From: an uncultured Bryobacteraceae bacterium
GTDB taxonomy: Bacteria; Acidobacteriota; Terriglobia; Bryobacterales; Bryobacteraceae
Length of the DNA stretch: 64,000 nucleotides
NCBI GenBank assembly: GCA_937920635.1
Contig: CAKZUE010000021.1
Span: forward strand, 1-64,000
Reading direction: 5' to 3'
Positions within the stretch are counted from its first letter, which is position 1, and the number at the start of each line of letters is the position of its first letter. The notes beneath the pieces were generated by a model. It saw only the letters and a list, made by a program, of their open reading frames with translations, was not told the DNA's origin and made no database searches. Positions 54,386 through 63,931 of this stretch are shown here, piece by piece. The position numbers and the translations under genes are program-made.

Positions 54386-55209
54386 TCCGCCAGCCGGCGG
54401 AAAAAAGCCAGAGCGAGTATCAGTATACCAAAGACTATCCGGTATGCAACAAAAAACCGCAATGTCCGCCCGCGCAGAAACCGCAGGAACCAGGCGATCA
54501 CCGCGCATCCGGTGGCTGCGCTGACCGCCATCGCGCTATAAAACACAGCGCGCTCGCCCTCCGGGATGCCGCCGGCACGGTAGAGATCGAGGAAGGCATC
54601 TGCCGCCGCGGCAGCGATGGCTGGCGTCCCAAGCAGGAACGAAAAGCGCGCCGCAGCGGCGCGGTCCAGCCCGCGGAACAGCCCCGCGACCAGCGTGATC
54701 CCGCTGCGGGAAGTGCCGGGAACAACAGCCAAAGCCTGCGCCGCGCCGATGGCGAGGGCGTCCGTCCAGGTGACATCAGCGACTGTGCGGCTGAACCGCG
54801 CCCTGCGCTCGGCCCACCCCATCAGCAGCCCAACCAGGATCAGCATCGTGCCAATCACCCACGGCGTCCGGAAGACCGTCTCCGCCGCATCCTTCAGCAG
54901 CAGCCCCGCGATGCCGACCGGCAGCGTGCCCGCAGCCAGCATCCACAACATCCGGCGCGGGAAGTCGCCCTGTGCCGTTGCGCCTCTCGCCAGCCCGAAG
55001 CCTTCCAGCACGATTTGCTTCCATTCCCTGGCGAAGTAGATCAGCACTCCCAGCAGCGTGCCGAAGTGCAGGGCGATGTCGAACGCCAGCCCCTGGTCTT
55101 TCCACCCCAGGAGCCATGGCGCCAGAGCCAGATGGGCCGAACTGCTGATGGGGAGAAACTCGGTGAGACCCTGGATCACCGCAAGAAGCACTGCCTGATG
55201 GATGGGCAT
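54382..55209 (-). CDS. uppP: Undecaprenyl-diphosphatase UppP (BacA)
   Basis: A 275-residue integral membrane phosphatase that recycles the peptidoglycan lipid carrier; it also gives bacitracin tolerance. The start at 55209 gives [27 protein letters not shown], the family N-terminus with the conserved (E/Q)-rich motif; an earlier ATG at 55224 adds five residues. The second motif is [19 protein letters not shown]. About eight membrane segments. It overlaps ftsK by four bases. It is divergent from pyk with only 43 bases between start codons and no clear ribosome-binding site. Confidence 0.96.
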   Translation of the reverse strand: MPIHQAVLLAVIQGLTEFLPISSSAHLALAPWLLGWKDQGLAFDIALHFGTLLGVLIYFAREWKQIVLEGFGLARGATAQGDFPRRMLWMLAAGTLPVGIAGLLLKDAAETVFRTPWVIGTMLILVGLLMGWAERRARFSRTVADVTWTDALAIGAAQALAVVPGTSRSGITLVAGLFRGLDRAAAARFSFLLGTPAIAAAAADAFLDLYRAGGIPEGERAVFYSAMAVSAATGCAVIAWFLRFLRGRTLRFFVAYRIVFGILILALAFFRRLAE

Positions 55210-55252
55210 AATGGAAAAGGACATGGTAGCGCAGCTTGCGCCGCCGCCGTTT

Positions 55253-56674
55253 ATGACAAACACAAAAATCATCGCCACGCTCGGACCCGCCACGGGCAGT
55301 GCGGAAATGATCCGGCGGCTGATCGAAGCCGGCGTGGATGTCTTCCGCCTCAACGCCTCTCACGGTACGCCTGAGTGGCGCGCGGAGATGGTGCGCCTGG
55401 TGCGCGCCGAGAGTGCGGATGCGGCGTTTCCCGTCGGGATTCTGCTCGACTTGCAGGGGCCGAAAATCCGCTTGGGCCGGTTCGAGGGCGGCTCGGCGCT
55501 TTTGGAAGAAGGATCGGAATTTGTCATCACCACCGAGGAAATCGAAGGCGATTCCACCGCCGCGTCGACCACTTACAAGGACTTTGCCCGCGACGTCAAG
55601 CCGGGCGACCGCGTGCTGCTGGCCGATGGCGCGCTCGAACTGAAGGTTCTGGACGCCGACGGCGTCAAGGCGCGCTGCCGCGTCGTGCGCGGCGGCGTCG
55701 TCTCCGACAGAAAAGGGATCAACCTGCCGGGCGCGCAGCTTTCCACGCCCTCGCTGACCCGGCGGGACATGGAGACCTTGCAGGAAGGGCTGGAATCCGG
55801 CATCGATCTGGTGGCGCTGTCATTCGTCCGGCGCTCCTCCGACATCCTCCGGCTGCGCCTATTCCTGGAAGAGAAAGGCGCGAATCTTCCGATCATCGCG
55901 AAAATCGAAAAACCTGAGGCCGTGGAGAACCTCAAGGACATTCTCGCCGAGACCGATGGAGTGATGGTGGCCCGGGGCGATCTGGGCGTGGAATGCCCGA
56001 TGGAAAAGGTGCCCTTCATTCAGAAATCCATCATCGAGCAGGCGCGCCGCGCGGGGAAATTCGTGATCACGGCCACGCAAATGCTCGAGTCGATGATCGA
56101 GAACCCATTTCCCACCCGGGCCGAGGTCAGCGACGTCGCCAACGCCATCTACGACGGCACCGACGCCGTCATGCTCAGCGGCGAGACCTCGGTAGGCAAG
56201 TACCCGGTGGAAGCCGTGCGCCTGATGGACCGCACGGCGTATGAAGCGGAGCTCTCGCTGGGCCGCCTCGGCTTCCGCGAGCTGCCCCGCCGTGATTCGG
56301 TCACTCACGCCGAAATTGTCGCCGACGCTGCCTTCCACGCCGCACGGCTCGCCGGCGCTCAGGCCATCGTCGTTTTTTCGGCTTCAGGCGCCTCAGCGAG
56401 GCTCGTCGCCCGCTACCGCCCGCCGGTTCCCATCTTCACCTTCACCCCCTCAGCCACCGCGGCGCGGGCGCTCTCGGTCGTTTACGGCGTGCAGGCGATC
56501 CCGCAGCCGCACGTCTCCTCCACCGACGAAATGATGGCTCTCATGGACCGCGTGCTGCTCGATCGCGGCCTGGTCAAGCCCCGCGACGCCGTTGTCTTCG
56601 TCGCCGGACAACCGATCGGCCGCCCTGGCACCACCAACATGATGAAGCTCCACCGCGTCGGCGAAGCCGTCTGA
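55253..56674 (+). CDS. pyk: Pyruvate kinase
   Basis: A 473-residue glycolytic enzyme (phosphoenolpyruvate + ADP to pyruvate + ATP). The start at 55253 ([16 protein letters not shown]) agrees with the family; in-frame ATGs at 55223 and 55202 would add N-terminal residues and overlap uppP, and none has a clear ribosome-binding site. Motifs: [26 protein letters not shown], the catalytic Lys in [36 protein letters not shown] and [17 protein letters not shown]. The C-terminal allosteric-type domain is complete ([20 protein letters not shown]). Confidence 0.97.
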   Translation: MTNTKIIATLGPATGSAEMIRRLIEAGVDVFRLNASHGTPEWRAEMVRLVRAESADAAFPVGILLDLQGPKIRLGRFEGGSALLEEGSEFVITTEEIEGDSTAASTTYKDFARDVKPGDRVLLADGALELKVLDADGVKARCRVVRGGVVSDRKGINLPGAQLSTPSLTRRDMETLQEGLESGIDLVALSFVRRSSDILRLRLFLEEKGANLPIIAKIEKPEAVENLKDILAETDGVMVARGDLGVECPMEKVPFIQKSIIEQARRAGKFVITATQMLESMIENPFPTRAEVSDVANAIYDGTDAVMLSGETSVGKYPVEAVRLMDRTAYEAELSLGRLGFRELPRRDSVTHAEIVADAAFHAARLAGAQAIVVFSASGASARLVARYRPPVPIFTFTPSATAARALSVVYGVQAIPQPHVSSTDEMMALMDRVLLDRGLVKPRDAVVFVAGQPIGRPGTTNMMKLHRVGEAV

Positions 56675-56745
56675 CGCCCATTCCCTATTCGCGGCTCTTG
56701 CGGCGCCCAACTCTGCCACAATGTGATTTCGCCAGGACAAGCCGC

Positions 56746-57270
56746 ATGACGCCCCTGCATCCCTACATCGAATCCGTGCTGGCGGCGATGGTTCTTATCG
56801 CCGCCTTCACAGACCTGAAGCGCCGCGAGATCCCCAACTGGCTGTCGCTGGGAGGCATCGCGGCGGGCATCGCCCTGAACACCGGGCTGGCGGGCTGGAC
56901 GGGCCTTAAAACAGCCGGCGCGGGACTGGGCCTGGCCGCCCTGATCTTCATCCCGCTGTTCATCATGCGCTGGCTCGGCGGCGGCGACGTCAAGATCATG
57001 GGCGCCATCGGCGCGCTCGCCGGCCCTCAGTATATGATCGTGATTTTTGTTTTTGACGCGATCCTGGGCGGCATTGCCGCTCTCGTGCTGGTCGTTGTCC
57101 GCGGCCGGCTGCGGAAAACGCTCCGGAACATTCCCCGCATGTTCCGTTTGAAACGCGACAGCGAACTCGAGGCGGGCGGCGAGAAGTCCCTGGGCCTGCC
57201 GCGCGCCGTCACCATCGCGGCGGCCACCTTGCTCGTGCTGTGGGGCGCTACTCGAGCACCGGCAGGATGA
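56746..57270 (+). CDS. cpaA: Prepilin peptidase CpaA/TadV (A24)
   Basis: A 174-residue aspartic membrane protease that cleaves prepilin-type leader peptides. It starts at 56746 with AGGA about 9 bases upstream. Six hydrophobic segments. The two catalytic Asp are in AAFTDLKRREIPNWL and LGGGDVKIMGAIGAL (GxGD motif). The short TadV/CpaA type lacks the N-methyltransferase domain. Its partner Tad genes are about 38 kb away at 11-18.6 kb. The 3' end overlaps the convergent hydrolase gene by 23 bases. Confidence 0.93.
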   Translation: MTPLHPYIESVLAAMVLIAAFTDLKRREIPNWLSLGGIAAGIALNTGLAGWTGLKTAGAGLGLAALIFIPLFIMRWLGGGDVKIMGAIGALAGPQYMIVIFVFDAILGGIAALVLVVVRGRLRKTLRNIPRMFRLKRDSELEAGGEKSLGLPRAVTIAAATLLVLWGATRAPAG

Positions 57271-59152
57271 CCGCGCTCGCCGCCTGCCTCGTGCGGTAGA
57301 CGCGGTGCGTCGCCTTGATGAAATCGGCGGCGCGGGCTTCATGGATCCGCACGAACTTCTGCGGGTTGCGGTCCGCCAGCGGGAACCATGAGCTCTGCAC
57401 GTGGATCATGATCCGGTGGCCGCGCCGGAAGGTGTGGAACACGTCCGGCAGTTCGAACTCCACCACTTCCACCCTGCCCGGCGTGAACGGCGTTGGCTTG
57501 TCGAAGCCCGTGCGGAAGCGCCCGCGGAACGGCTCGCCGCGCACCAGCATCTGATAGCCGCCCATCCGGACCTGCTTTGGATTCGGCTGCGGATCGGGCG
57601 CGTCGTTCGGAAAGACGTCGATCAGCTTCACCACCCAGTCGGCGTCCGTGCCCGTCGTGGAGACGTGCAGCACGGCCTTCAACGGGCCGGCGATCCGCGT
57701 GTCCTGCTCGAGCGGCTCCGTCTGGTAGACCAGCACGTCGGGCCGTGTGGATGCGAACCGCTGGTCGTCGGTCATGTAGTCGTAGTTCATGCCGCGGTCG
57801 ATGTAGGGCAGGAAGGGCACGGGGCGGTTCGGATCCGACAGATACTCGTCGAAACCTTCAGCGGCCGCAGGAGCCTCCGTCGACAGCCGTCCTTCTTCGC
57901 GGAAATAGAACGTCCGCTTGCGCGCCTCCCTGGGGGGCCACGCGTCCATGCGGTGCCATTCATTGCGGCCCGTTTCAAAGACGAACGCTTCGGGCAATGG
58001 CCGCGCGGGGCTCTCGCCCTTCAGGTGCTGCGCGAAGAACGGATATTCGATTTCGTCCTGGAAGAACTTCGACGTGTTCACGGCGAAGCTGATGTTGCCC
58101 AGCGACGTGCCGTCGGAACGCGCCCAGCCCCCGTGGCTCCACGGGCCTTCCACCAGCATGTTCACCGCGCCCGGATTCTGCTTCTCGGCGGATTCATACA
58201 GGCGCAGCGGCCCGAACACATCCTCGGCGTCGAACCAGCCGCCGACGGTCAGCATCGCGGGCTTCAGATTCGTCACATATTGCCGGAGATCGCGCGCCTT
58301 CCAGTAATCACTATAGGTATCGTTCTCGAGCAACTCGCGCCAGAATTTCACCTGCCCTTTGAAAAACTTCTCGTCATAGTTCGCCAGCGGTCCGGCGGAG
58401 AGGTGGAAGGTGTAGGCGTCGGGGCCGTCAATTTCGAACCGTGAACCCGCCAGCAGCGCCTCCGAAGGCTGCGGCCGTCCGAACGCGCCGAGAAAATTGA
58501 ACGCATGCGCCAGGAACAGCACTCCATTGTGGCGGAAATCGTCGCCGATGAACCAGTTGATCACCGGCGCCTGCGGAGACACGGCTTTCAGCGCCGGGTG
58601 CGCGTCGATGGCGCCCATGGCCGCATAAAATCCGGGGTACGAGATGCCCCACATGCCGGCGCGTCCGTTGTTGCCGCCGATGTTCTTCACCAGCCAGTCG
58701 ATGGTGTCGTAGGTGTCGGACGACTCATCGACATCCGTTTTCGACTTCTTGTTGGGAATATGCGGCCTCACATGGATGAACTCGCCCTCGCTGCGGCCGC
58801 GCCCGCGCACGTCCTGATAAGCGAAGATAAATCCGTCGCGCATGAACTTTTCGCTCGCCGGTCCGAGGCTCATGCGGTAATTGTCGATCCCGTACGGGGC
58901 CACCGAATACGGCGTCCGCAGCAGCAGGATGGGATAGGTGCGGCTCCGGTCCTTGGGCGTGTAGATCGAAGTGAACAGCCGCACGCCGTCGCGCATCGGG
59001 ATCAGCACCTCGTGCTTGGTGTAGTGCTGGCGGATGTACGCCGCCCGCTCGGCAGCCTGCGGCGGCAACTGCGGCGGGGCCACGGTGCGCGGCTGCGCCG
59101 CCAGCATGAGCGGGACAAGCAGGGCAAGAAGAAATCGCCGGGTGATCATCAC
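57248..59152 (-). CDS. Exported CocE/NonD-family (S15-type) hydrolase
   Basis: A 634-residue alpha/beta hydrolase of the X-Pro dipeptidyl-peptidase/cocaine esterase family. The N-terminus MMITRRFLLALLVPLMLAA is an export signal. The start of the fold is VLIPMRDGVRLFTSIYTP, then QDVRGRGRSEGEF and nucleophile Ser in GMWGISYPGFYAAM. The C-terminal jelly-roll has GHRIMIHVQSSWFPLADRN. Members hydrolyse peptides, amides or esters, including some beta-lactam-like substrates. It heads away from, and ends within 23 bases of, cpaA; it lies 10 bases before the next minus-strand gene's stop. Confidence 0.92.
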   Translation of the reverse strand: MMITRRFLLALLVPLMLAAQPRTVAPPQLPPQAAERAAYIRQHYTKHEVLIPMRDGVRLFTSIYTPKDRSRTYPILLLRTPYSVAPYGIDNYRMSLGPASEKFMRDGFIFAYQDVRGRGRSEGEFIHVRPHIPNKKSKTDVDESSDTYDTIDWLVKNIGGNNGRAGMWGISYPGFYAAMGAIDAHPALKAVSPQAPVINWFIGDDFRHNGVLFLAHAFNFLGAFGRPQPSEALLAGSRFEIDGPDAYTFHLSAGPLANYDEKFFKGQVKFWRELLENDTYSDYWKARDLRQYVTNLKPAMLTVGGWFDAEDVFGPLRLYESAEKQNPGAVNMLVEGPWSHGGWARSDGTSLGNISFAVNTSKFFQDEIEYPFFAQHLKGESPARPLPEAFVFETGRNEWHRMDAWPPREARKRTFYFREEGRLSTEAPAAAEGFDEYLSDPNRPVPFLPYIDRGMNYDYMTDDQRFASTRPDVLVYQTEPLEQDTRIAGPLKAVLHVSTTGTDADWVVKLIDVFPNDAPDPQPNPKQVRMGGYQMLVRGEPFRGRFRTGFDKPTPFTPGRVEVVEFELPDVFHTFRRGHRIMIHVQSSWFPLADRNPQKFVRIHEARAADFIKATHRVYRTRQAASAVILPVLE

Positions 59153-59161
59153 AAATCCCTC

Positions 59162-59767
59162 TTATCTGAACAGGAGAAACAGGCGCATCGCGCCCGCGTA
59201 ACTGGCCTCCACCATCCACCGGCCCAGGCCGGTGGAAAACATCAGCACAAGCAGCAGAATGAATCCGAAGCGCGCCAGCTCGAGATAAACCGCCACGGGA
59301 ATGCGCGCGGCGATCAGGATTTTCGAGCCATCCAGCGGCGGAATGGGGATCATGTTGAACAGCGCCAGAAACAGGCTGATGAACGCCGCCCGGAACAGGA
59401 TCTCTACTCCAGACGGCCACATCACCGCAATCGCCGCCAGCACCAACGCGAACACCACGTTGCTTGCCGGTCCGGCAAGCGCCACCGCCAGCAGCCCGTT
59501 GGCCCCGCCGCGCAGCTTGGACGGATTCGTGTTCACGGCCTTGCCCCAGCCGAAAAAGACGCCGCCGAACAGCGAAGATACCAGCGGCACGAACACCGTG
59601 CCCATCCAGTCCACGTGCGCCAGGGGATTGAGAGTCACGCGCCCTTCCAGCCGCGGCGTGTCATCGCCCAGCCGGTCCGCCACAAACGCGTGGGCGAACT
59701 CGTGCGGCGTTGTCAGAATCCAGAAAATGGTCACGTTCAGCAGCGCCTGCGTGAAGTCGAGCTGCAT
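59162..59767 (-). CDS. Site-2 protease-like M50 metalloprotease
   Basis: A 201-residue integral membrane protease. It starts at 59767 (MQLDFTQALLNVTIFWIL), sharing one base with the upstream stop (TGATG). The zinc-binding HExxH is TTPHEFAHAFVADRLGD near residue 22; the third ligand is in NMIPIPPLDGSKIL. About five to six membrane segments. The size and lack of PDZ put it with the small S2P group that cleaves in the membrane to release signalling proteins. Substrate unknown. The ORF-track N-terminal extension is a shadow of the S9 gene. Confidence 0.9.
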   Translation of the reverse strand: MQLDFTQALLNVTIFWILTTPHEFAHAFVADRLGDDTPRLEGRVTLNPLAHVDWMGTVFVPLVSSLFGGVFFGWGKAVNTNPSKLRGGANGLLAVALAGPASNVVFALVLAAIAVMWPSGVEILFRAAFISLFLALFNMIPIPPLDGSKILIAARIPVAVYLELARFGFILLLVLMFSTGLGRWMVEASYAGAMRLFLLFR

Positions 59768-61773
59768 CAGTTGTCCTTCACCCGGTACTTTTCGAACCAC
59801 GCCAGCAGGTAAAGCTGCTGCATCAACTGATGCGACGGGCGCCTCCAGCCGTGGAACTCCTCCGGCACGCGCACCAGCAGCGTCTCCTTTTTCAGCAGTT
59901 TCAGCGCCCGGTAATACTCTTCGCTCTGCGAAATCGGCGTGCGCAGGTCCGCCTCGCCCGTCATGACCATCGTTGGCGTCGTCACGTTGGCCACATAGTG
60001 CAGCGGCGAGCGCACCGCGTACTCCATCGGATCCTCCCACGGCTTCTTGCGGAACTGGTCGTACCACATCACACCGTCGGTGGTGCCGACGAAACTGTGC
60101 CAGTTGATCACCGGACGCATGGAGACCGCCGCGCGGAAACGGTTCGTGTGGCCCACGATCCACGCCGTCAGCACGCCCCCGCCGCTGCCGCCGCAGACAA
60201 AGAGATTGCGCTCGTCGATGAAGCCCTTTTTCAATGCGGCATCGACTCCCGCCATCAGATCGTCGTAGTCCTTGCCCGGATACGCCAGGTGGATCCCGTT
60301 GACGAAGTCCTGCCCGTAGCCTGTGCTGCCGCGCGGATTCGAGTACAGCACGGCATAGCCGTTGGCGGCGAAGTTCTGCCACGCCCAGTTGAAGGCCACG
60401 CTGTACATGGACCACGGCCCGCCGTGGATGTACAGCACCAGCGGGTACTTTCGATTGGGATCGAAGTTCACCGGCTTCACCAGCCAGCCCTGGATCTTGA
60501 ACCCGTCCGGTCCGTCCCACCACATCTCTTCCACTTCGCCGAGAGCCCGGTCCTCGAGCACGTCCTGGTTCACGTCCAGAATCTTCGTCACCACATTGCC
60601 GCGGATGTGCACCAGCGACGAGGGCTCATGGAACGCAGACCGCACGGCGGCGACGTCGCCGCTCTTCGCCAGAGAAGCCTGCGAAATGACGTGCGCGCCA
60701 TCGGTCACCTTGCGCGGCGCGCCGTTCAGAGGCAGGAAGTAGAGGTTCGCCGTGCCCTTCTCCTCCATGGTGAAAAACACGCCGGACCCGTCGGCGCTCC
60801 AGTGCAGCTCGCCCGGTCCCGAGGGAAGGTTGCCCGCCCACAGGCGCTTTTGTCCGCCCTCGCTGTCCATCAGGTAGATGGAGGGCAAATGATACGTCAG
60901 CAGCTTGTCATCGAACCCCGTGTAGGCGATCCACTTGCCGTGCGGCTTCGGATTCGTGTCCGGCCCCTTGCGGTCCGTGAGCTGGCGGATGTTGCCCGTG
61001 GCCACATCGAGCGCGTAAATCTCGGTGTCGTTGCGCAGATACTCGGCATCGGGCTTGCGGATGCCGCTGAAGTAGATGGTCTTCCCATCGGGCGACCATT
61101 GCGGATCGCGGTGATTGTACTTGCCTGAAGTGATCTGCCTGGCCGTGCCGCCGGTGAAGGCATCCACCACGAAGATGTGCGACCAGCCCTTCGGCACGGG
61201 GCCGATGCCGTCGCTGGCCCACGACAGCCGGTCGACGATCACGGCGGGCTTGGCCCACTGCGCGCCCTCGGGCCGCTTCGGCAGCTTGATCGGCAGAATC
61301 GGATCTTCGTCGGGCACGGTCACAGTGAAGGCGATCTTCTTCCCGTCCGGCGACCAGCGGATCTGCGAAGGCGCCTTCTCGACCCGCGTCAGTTGCGCCA
61401 CCTCGCGCGTGTCCGCCCACATCACATGGATCTGCGTCGTGCCGTCGCGGTCGCTCAGGAATGCAATGCGCTTCCCGTCGGGCGACCACACGGGCGAGGA
61501 ATCGCGCCACGGTCCGGAGGTGAGCTCGCGCAGCTTCGCGCCCGCAGGGTCCGTCCATCCGGTGATCAGCCACAGATTGTTCCGCTGCTGATCTTTGATC
61601 CGGTCGACAAATCCGCGCGCGAAGACGATCGCCTTGCCATCCGGCGATATGGCGGGACTGGAGACGCTCTCCATGTCGAACAGCGTCTCGGACTCGAGCC
61701 CTTTTTTCTCTTGGGCGGGAAGACTGACGAGCACCGCCAGCGTAAGGAACACCAGTGAGCCGGTTCGTGACAT
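59767..61773 (-). CDS. Exported S9-family prolyl oligopeptidase/acylaminoacyl peptidase
   Basis: A 668-residue serine peptidase with an N-terminal signal (SLVFLTLAVLVSLPAQ). A TolB-like beta-propeller follows, with repeats such as SPAISPDGKAIVFARG, SPVWSPDGKRIAFLSD and IRWSPDGKKIAFTV. The catalytic domain has YPLVLYIHGGPWSMYSV, nucleophile Ser in FVCGGSGGGVLTAW, Asp in GEADLRTPISQSEEYY and His in VPEEFHGWRR. It probably degrades peptides outside the cytoplasm. Its stop codon overlaps the M50 start by one base, so those two are coupled. Confidence 0.95.
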   Translation of the reverse strand: MSRTGSLVFLTLAVLVSLPAQEKKGLESETLFDMESVSSPAISPDGKAIVFARGFVDRIKDQQRNNLWLITGWTDPAGAKLRELTSGPWRDSSPVWSPDGKRIAFLSDRDGTTQIHVMWADTREVAQLTRVEKAPSQIRWSPDGKKIAFTVTVPDEDPILPIKLPKRPEGAQWAKPAVIVDRLSWASDGIGPVPKGWSHIFVVDAFTGGTARQITSGKYNHRDPQWSPDGKTIYFSGIRKPDAEYLRNDTEIYALDVATGNIRQLTDRKGPDTNPKPHGKWIAYTGFDDKLLTYHLPSIYLMDSEGGQKRLWAGNLPSGPGELHWSADGSGVFFTMEEKGTANLYFLPLNGAPRKVTDGAHVISQASLAKSGDVAAVRSAFHEPSSLVHIRGNVVTKILDVNQDVLEDRALGEVEEMWWDGPDGFKIQGWLVKPVNFDPNRKYPLVLYIHGGPWSMYSVAFNWAWQNFAANGYAVLYSNPRGSTGYGQDFVNGIHLAYPGKDYDDLMAGVDAALKKGFIDERNLFVCGGSGGGVLTAWIVGHTNRFRAAVSMRPVINWHSFVGTTDGVMWYDQFRKKPWEDPMEYAVRSPLHYVANVTTPTMVMTGEADLRTPISQSEEYYRALKLLKKETLLVRVPEEFHGWRRPSHQLMQQLYLLAWFEKYRVKDN

Positions 61774-61867
61774 AACCTCATGCTACACGTCAGGCGCGCG
61801 AGGTGATGAAACAGACTTCGGTATCCGTTTCGGGCGCCCCGCGGCGCTGCGGCATCGTGTGTGGCGC

Positions 61868-63931
61868 TTACTTCGCTGTCCTCGCGAACCCCAGCTCTTC
61901 CAGCACGCGCGTGGCGCCGTAAACCGACCGCAGGGCTTCAATGATGCCGCTCGAAGCCACATGGACGCAGCGCTCGCCGCGGTCCATGCCGTAGACGAAG
62001 CGGTTGTGCATCGCCTCGTAATTGGAATCGAACACGATGCCGGTCACCTCGCCGCGCGTGTTCACCGTCGGCGAGCCGGAGTTGCCGCCGATGATGTCCG
62101 CGGTGGAGACGAAATTGAACGGCGTCTTCAGCTTCAGCGCAGACTTCCGCTCCAGCCACTTCGCCGGCAGTTTGTAGGGATCCTCTCCGGTGGCGCGCCG
62201 GTACAGCCCGTCGAAGTCCGTCGCCCACCGCACCGGCTGCCCCTGCGCGTTGCGGTATCCCTGCACCGCGCCGAACGACAGCCGCAGCGAGCCCGTCGCG
62301 TCCGGATAGACCGACGTGCCATACAGCGTGAACCGCGCCCGCGCAATGCGCGATGACGCATCGCGGATCACCGGGTCGAACTCCTCGTCAAACACCTTCC
62401 GGATGGCGCGCGCATGCGGGTCGATCAGCCGCACCAGGCGGATCATCCCGTCTTCAGAGCTCTTCACCGCCGCGGCGTCAGCCGCCAGCCGCTTCCGCTC
62501 GCCCACATCGTGCAGCATCGAGCTCGACACGTACTCGCGCGCGGCGTCAGCCGGAGTCCTGCCATCCAGGATCTGACGGACCACGGGATGCGCCGCGCCC
62601 AGCTCCGCCGAGAGCAGCTCGAACCACTTCTGGAGCATCAGCGCTTCCAGTTCCGGCGTCACCGGCGTCTGCGCGAACAGCCGCAGCTCGAGCGACGGCA
62701 GCGCGGCATCGCTGTACTCGCGCAGCCGCTCGGCGTTCGGCTTCGCGCGCTCTTCCGCAAGCCGGTAAAGATGGCGCGCGTAGGTGAACATGTCGCACAG
62801 GATGGCGCCGTTTTCGAGAAGATACTCCGCCGAGCGCGGACGCCATTTCTGATACGCCGCCGCCACCTGCTCGAAGGCGTCTCCCAGCGCCTCTCTGGCT
62901 CTGGGATTTGCGGCTGCGGCGGCGCGGAACTGTTCCTCGCTCTGGCGCTTGGCTTCCATCAGCCACGCCTCGCGCATGCCCTTCAGTTCGCCGTCCCGCA
63001 CCTTGTAAGAGTTCTCGGCGCCGAACAGTTTGTCGCGGGCCACGCGGTGATTCTCCTCGCTCTTCGCGCCGTATTCCTTCAGCGCCTGGATGATGGCGGA
63101 GAGGTTGCGCAGCGTGCGCGGATAACTCACGTCGCGCAGGAATTCCAGTTGCGCCAGCGTGATGAAGCGGTCTGTCGAGCCGGGATGGCCGCTCACCAGC
63201 GCCAGTTCGCCCTCGCGCGGCCCGCTCTTCGACCATTTCAGGTAATTCGGCGTCGCCGCCGGCTTGCCGTCCTCGTACGCGCGCAAGAACGTGATGTCCA
63301 GACAGAAGCGCGGGTAGGTGAAGTTGTCCGGATCGCCGCCGAAGAAGGCGATCGCCTCTTCCGGCGCGAACACCAGCCGCACATCGGTGTACTTCTTGTA
63401 GCGGTAGAGATGGTAGAGCGCGCCCGAGTACAGCGTCACCACCGTGCAGGCGCCGCCGTTACGGTCCATGCATTCTTTCTCGATGGTGTTCATCGCCGCC
63501 TGCCGCTGCGCGGCGGCTTTCGGATCGGAGGGAGGCGCGGTGACCGATTTGTTCACGCGCTCCGTGACGTCTTCGATCTCCAGCAGCACCTGCACCTCCA
63601 GCCCCGGGCACTTCAGTTCCTGGTCCGGCGTTTCGGCGTAGAAGCCGTCGCGCATGTAGTTGTGCTCTTTCGAACTCACGTTCTGGATGCAGCGCGACGC
63701 GACGTGATGGTTGGTGAAGATGAGTCCGTTCGGGGAAACGAAGGATCCGGAGCCGCCGCCGAATCGGACCGACGAGAGCCGGAGATGATCGAGAAACTCT
63801 TTCGATGGCTGGAAGCGGTGCCTGGATGCCAGTTGCGCTTCGGGGATCGCGTTGAACAGCCACAGACCCTCGTCGGCGCGGACGAGGCTGACAGCCAGCA
63901 GGGCGAAGAGGAACAACCTGGTTCGTTTCAT
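61868..63931 (-). CDS. Exported S46-family dipeptidyl peptidase (DPP7/DPP11-like)
   Basis: A 687-residue serine dipeptidyl peptidase of family S46. The start at 63931 (MKRTRLFLFALLAVSLVRADEGLW) gives a signal peptide; the ORF-track start at 63976 lies in non-coding sequence. The conserved N-terminus of the mature enzyme is DEGLWLFNAIP. The catalytic His is in LIFTNHHVASRCIQ and the nucleophile in DIIGGNSGSPTVN. The family releases dipeptides from N-termini in periplasmic peptide use. It is 94 bases upstream of the S9 gene on the same strand and probably forms an operon with it. Confidence 0.94.
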   Translation of the reverse strand: MKRTRLFLFALLAVSLVRADEGLWLFNAIPEAQLASRHRFQPSKEFLDHLRLSSVRFGGGSGSFVSPNGLIFTNHHVASRCIQNVSSKEHNYMRDGFYAETPDQELKCPGLEVQVLLEIEDVTERVNKSVTAPPSDPKAAAQRQAAMNTIEKECMDRNGGACTVVTLYSGALYHLYRYKKYTDVRLVFAPEEAIAFFGGDPDNFTYPRFCLDITFLRAYEDGKPAATPNYLKWSKSGPREGELALVSGHPGSTDRFITLAQLEFLRDVSYPRTLRNLSAIIQALKEYGAKSEENHRVARDKLFGAENSYKVRDGELKGMREAWLMEAKRQSEEQFRAAAAANPRAREALGDAFEQVAAAYQKWRPRSAEYLLENGAILCDMFTYARHLYRLAEERAKPNAERLREYSDAALPSLELRLFAQTPVTPELEALMLQKWFELLSAELGAAHPVVRQILDGRTPADAAREYVSSSMLHDVGERKRLAADAAAVKSSEDGMIRLVRLIDPHARAIRKVFDEEFDPVIRDASSRIARARFTLYGTSVYPDATGSLRLSFGAVQGYRNAQGQPVRWATDFDGLYRRATGEDPYKLPAKWLERKSALKLKTPFNFVSTADIIGGNSGSPTVNTRGEVTGIVFDSNYEAMHNRFVYGMDRGERCVHVASSGIIEALRSVYGATRVLEELGFARTAK

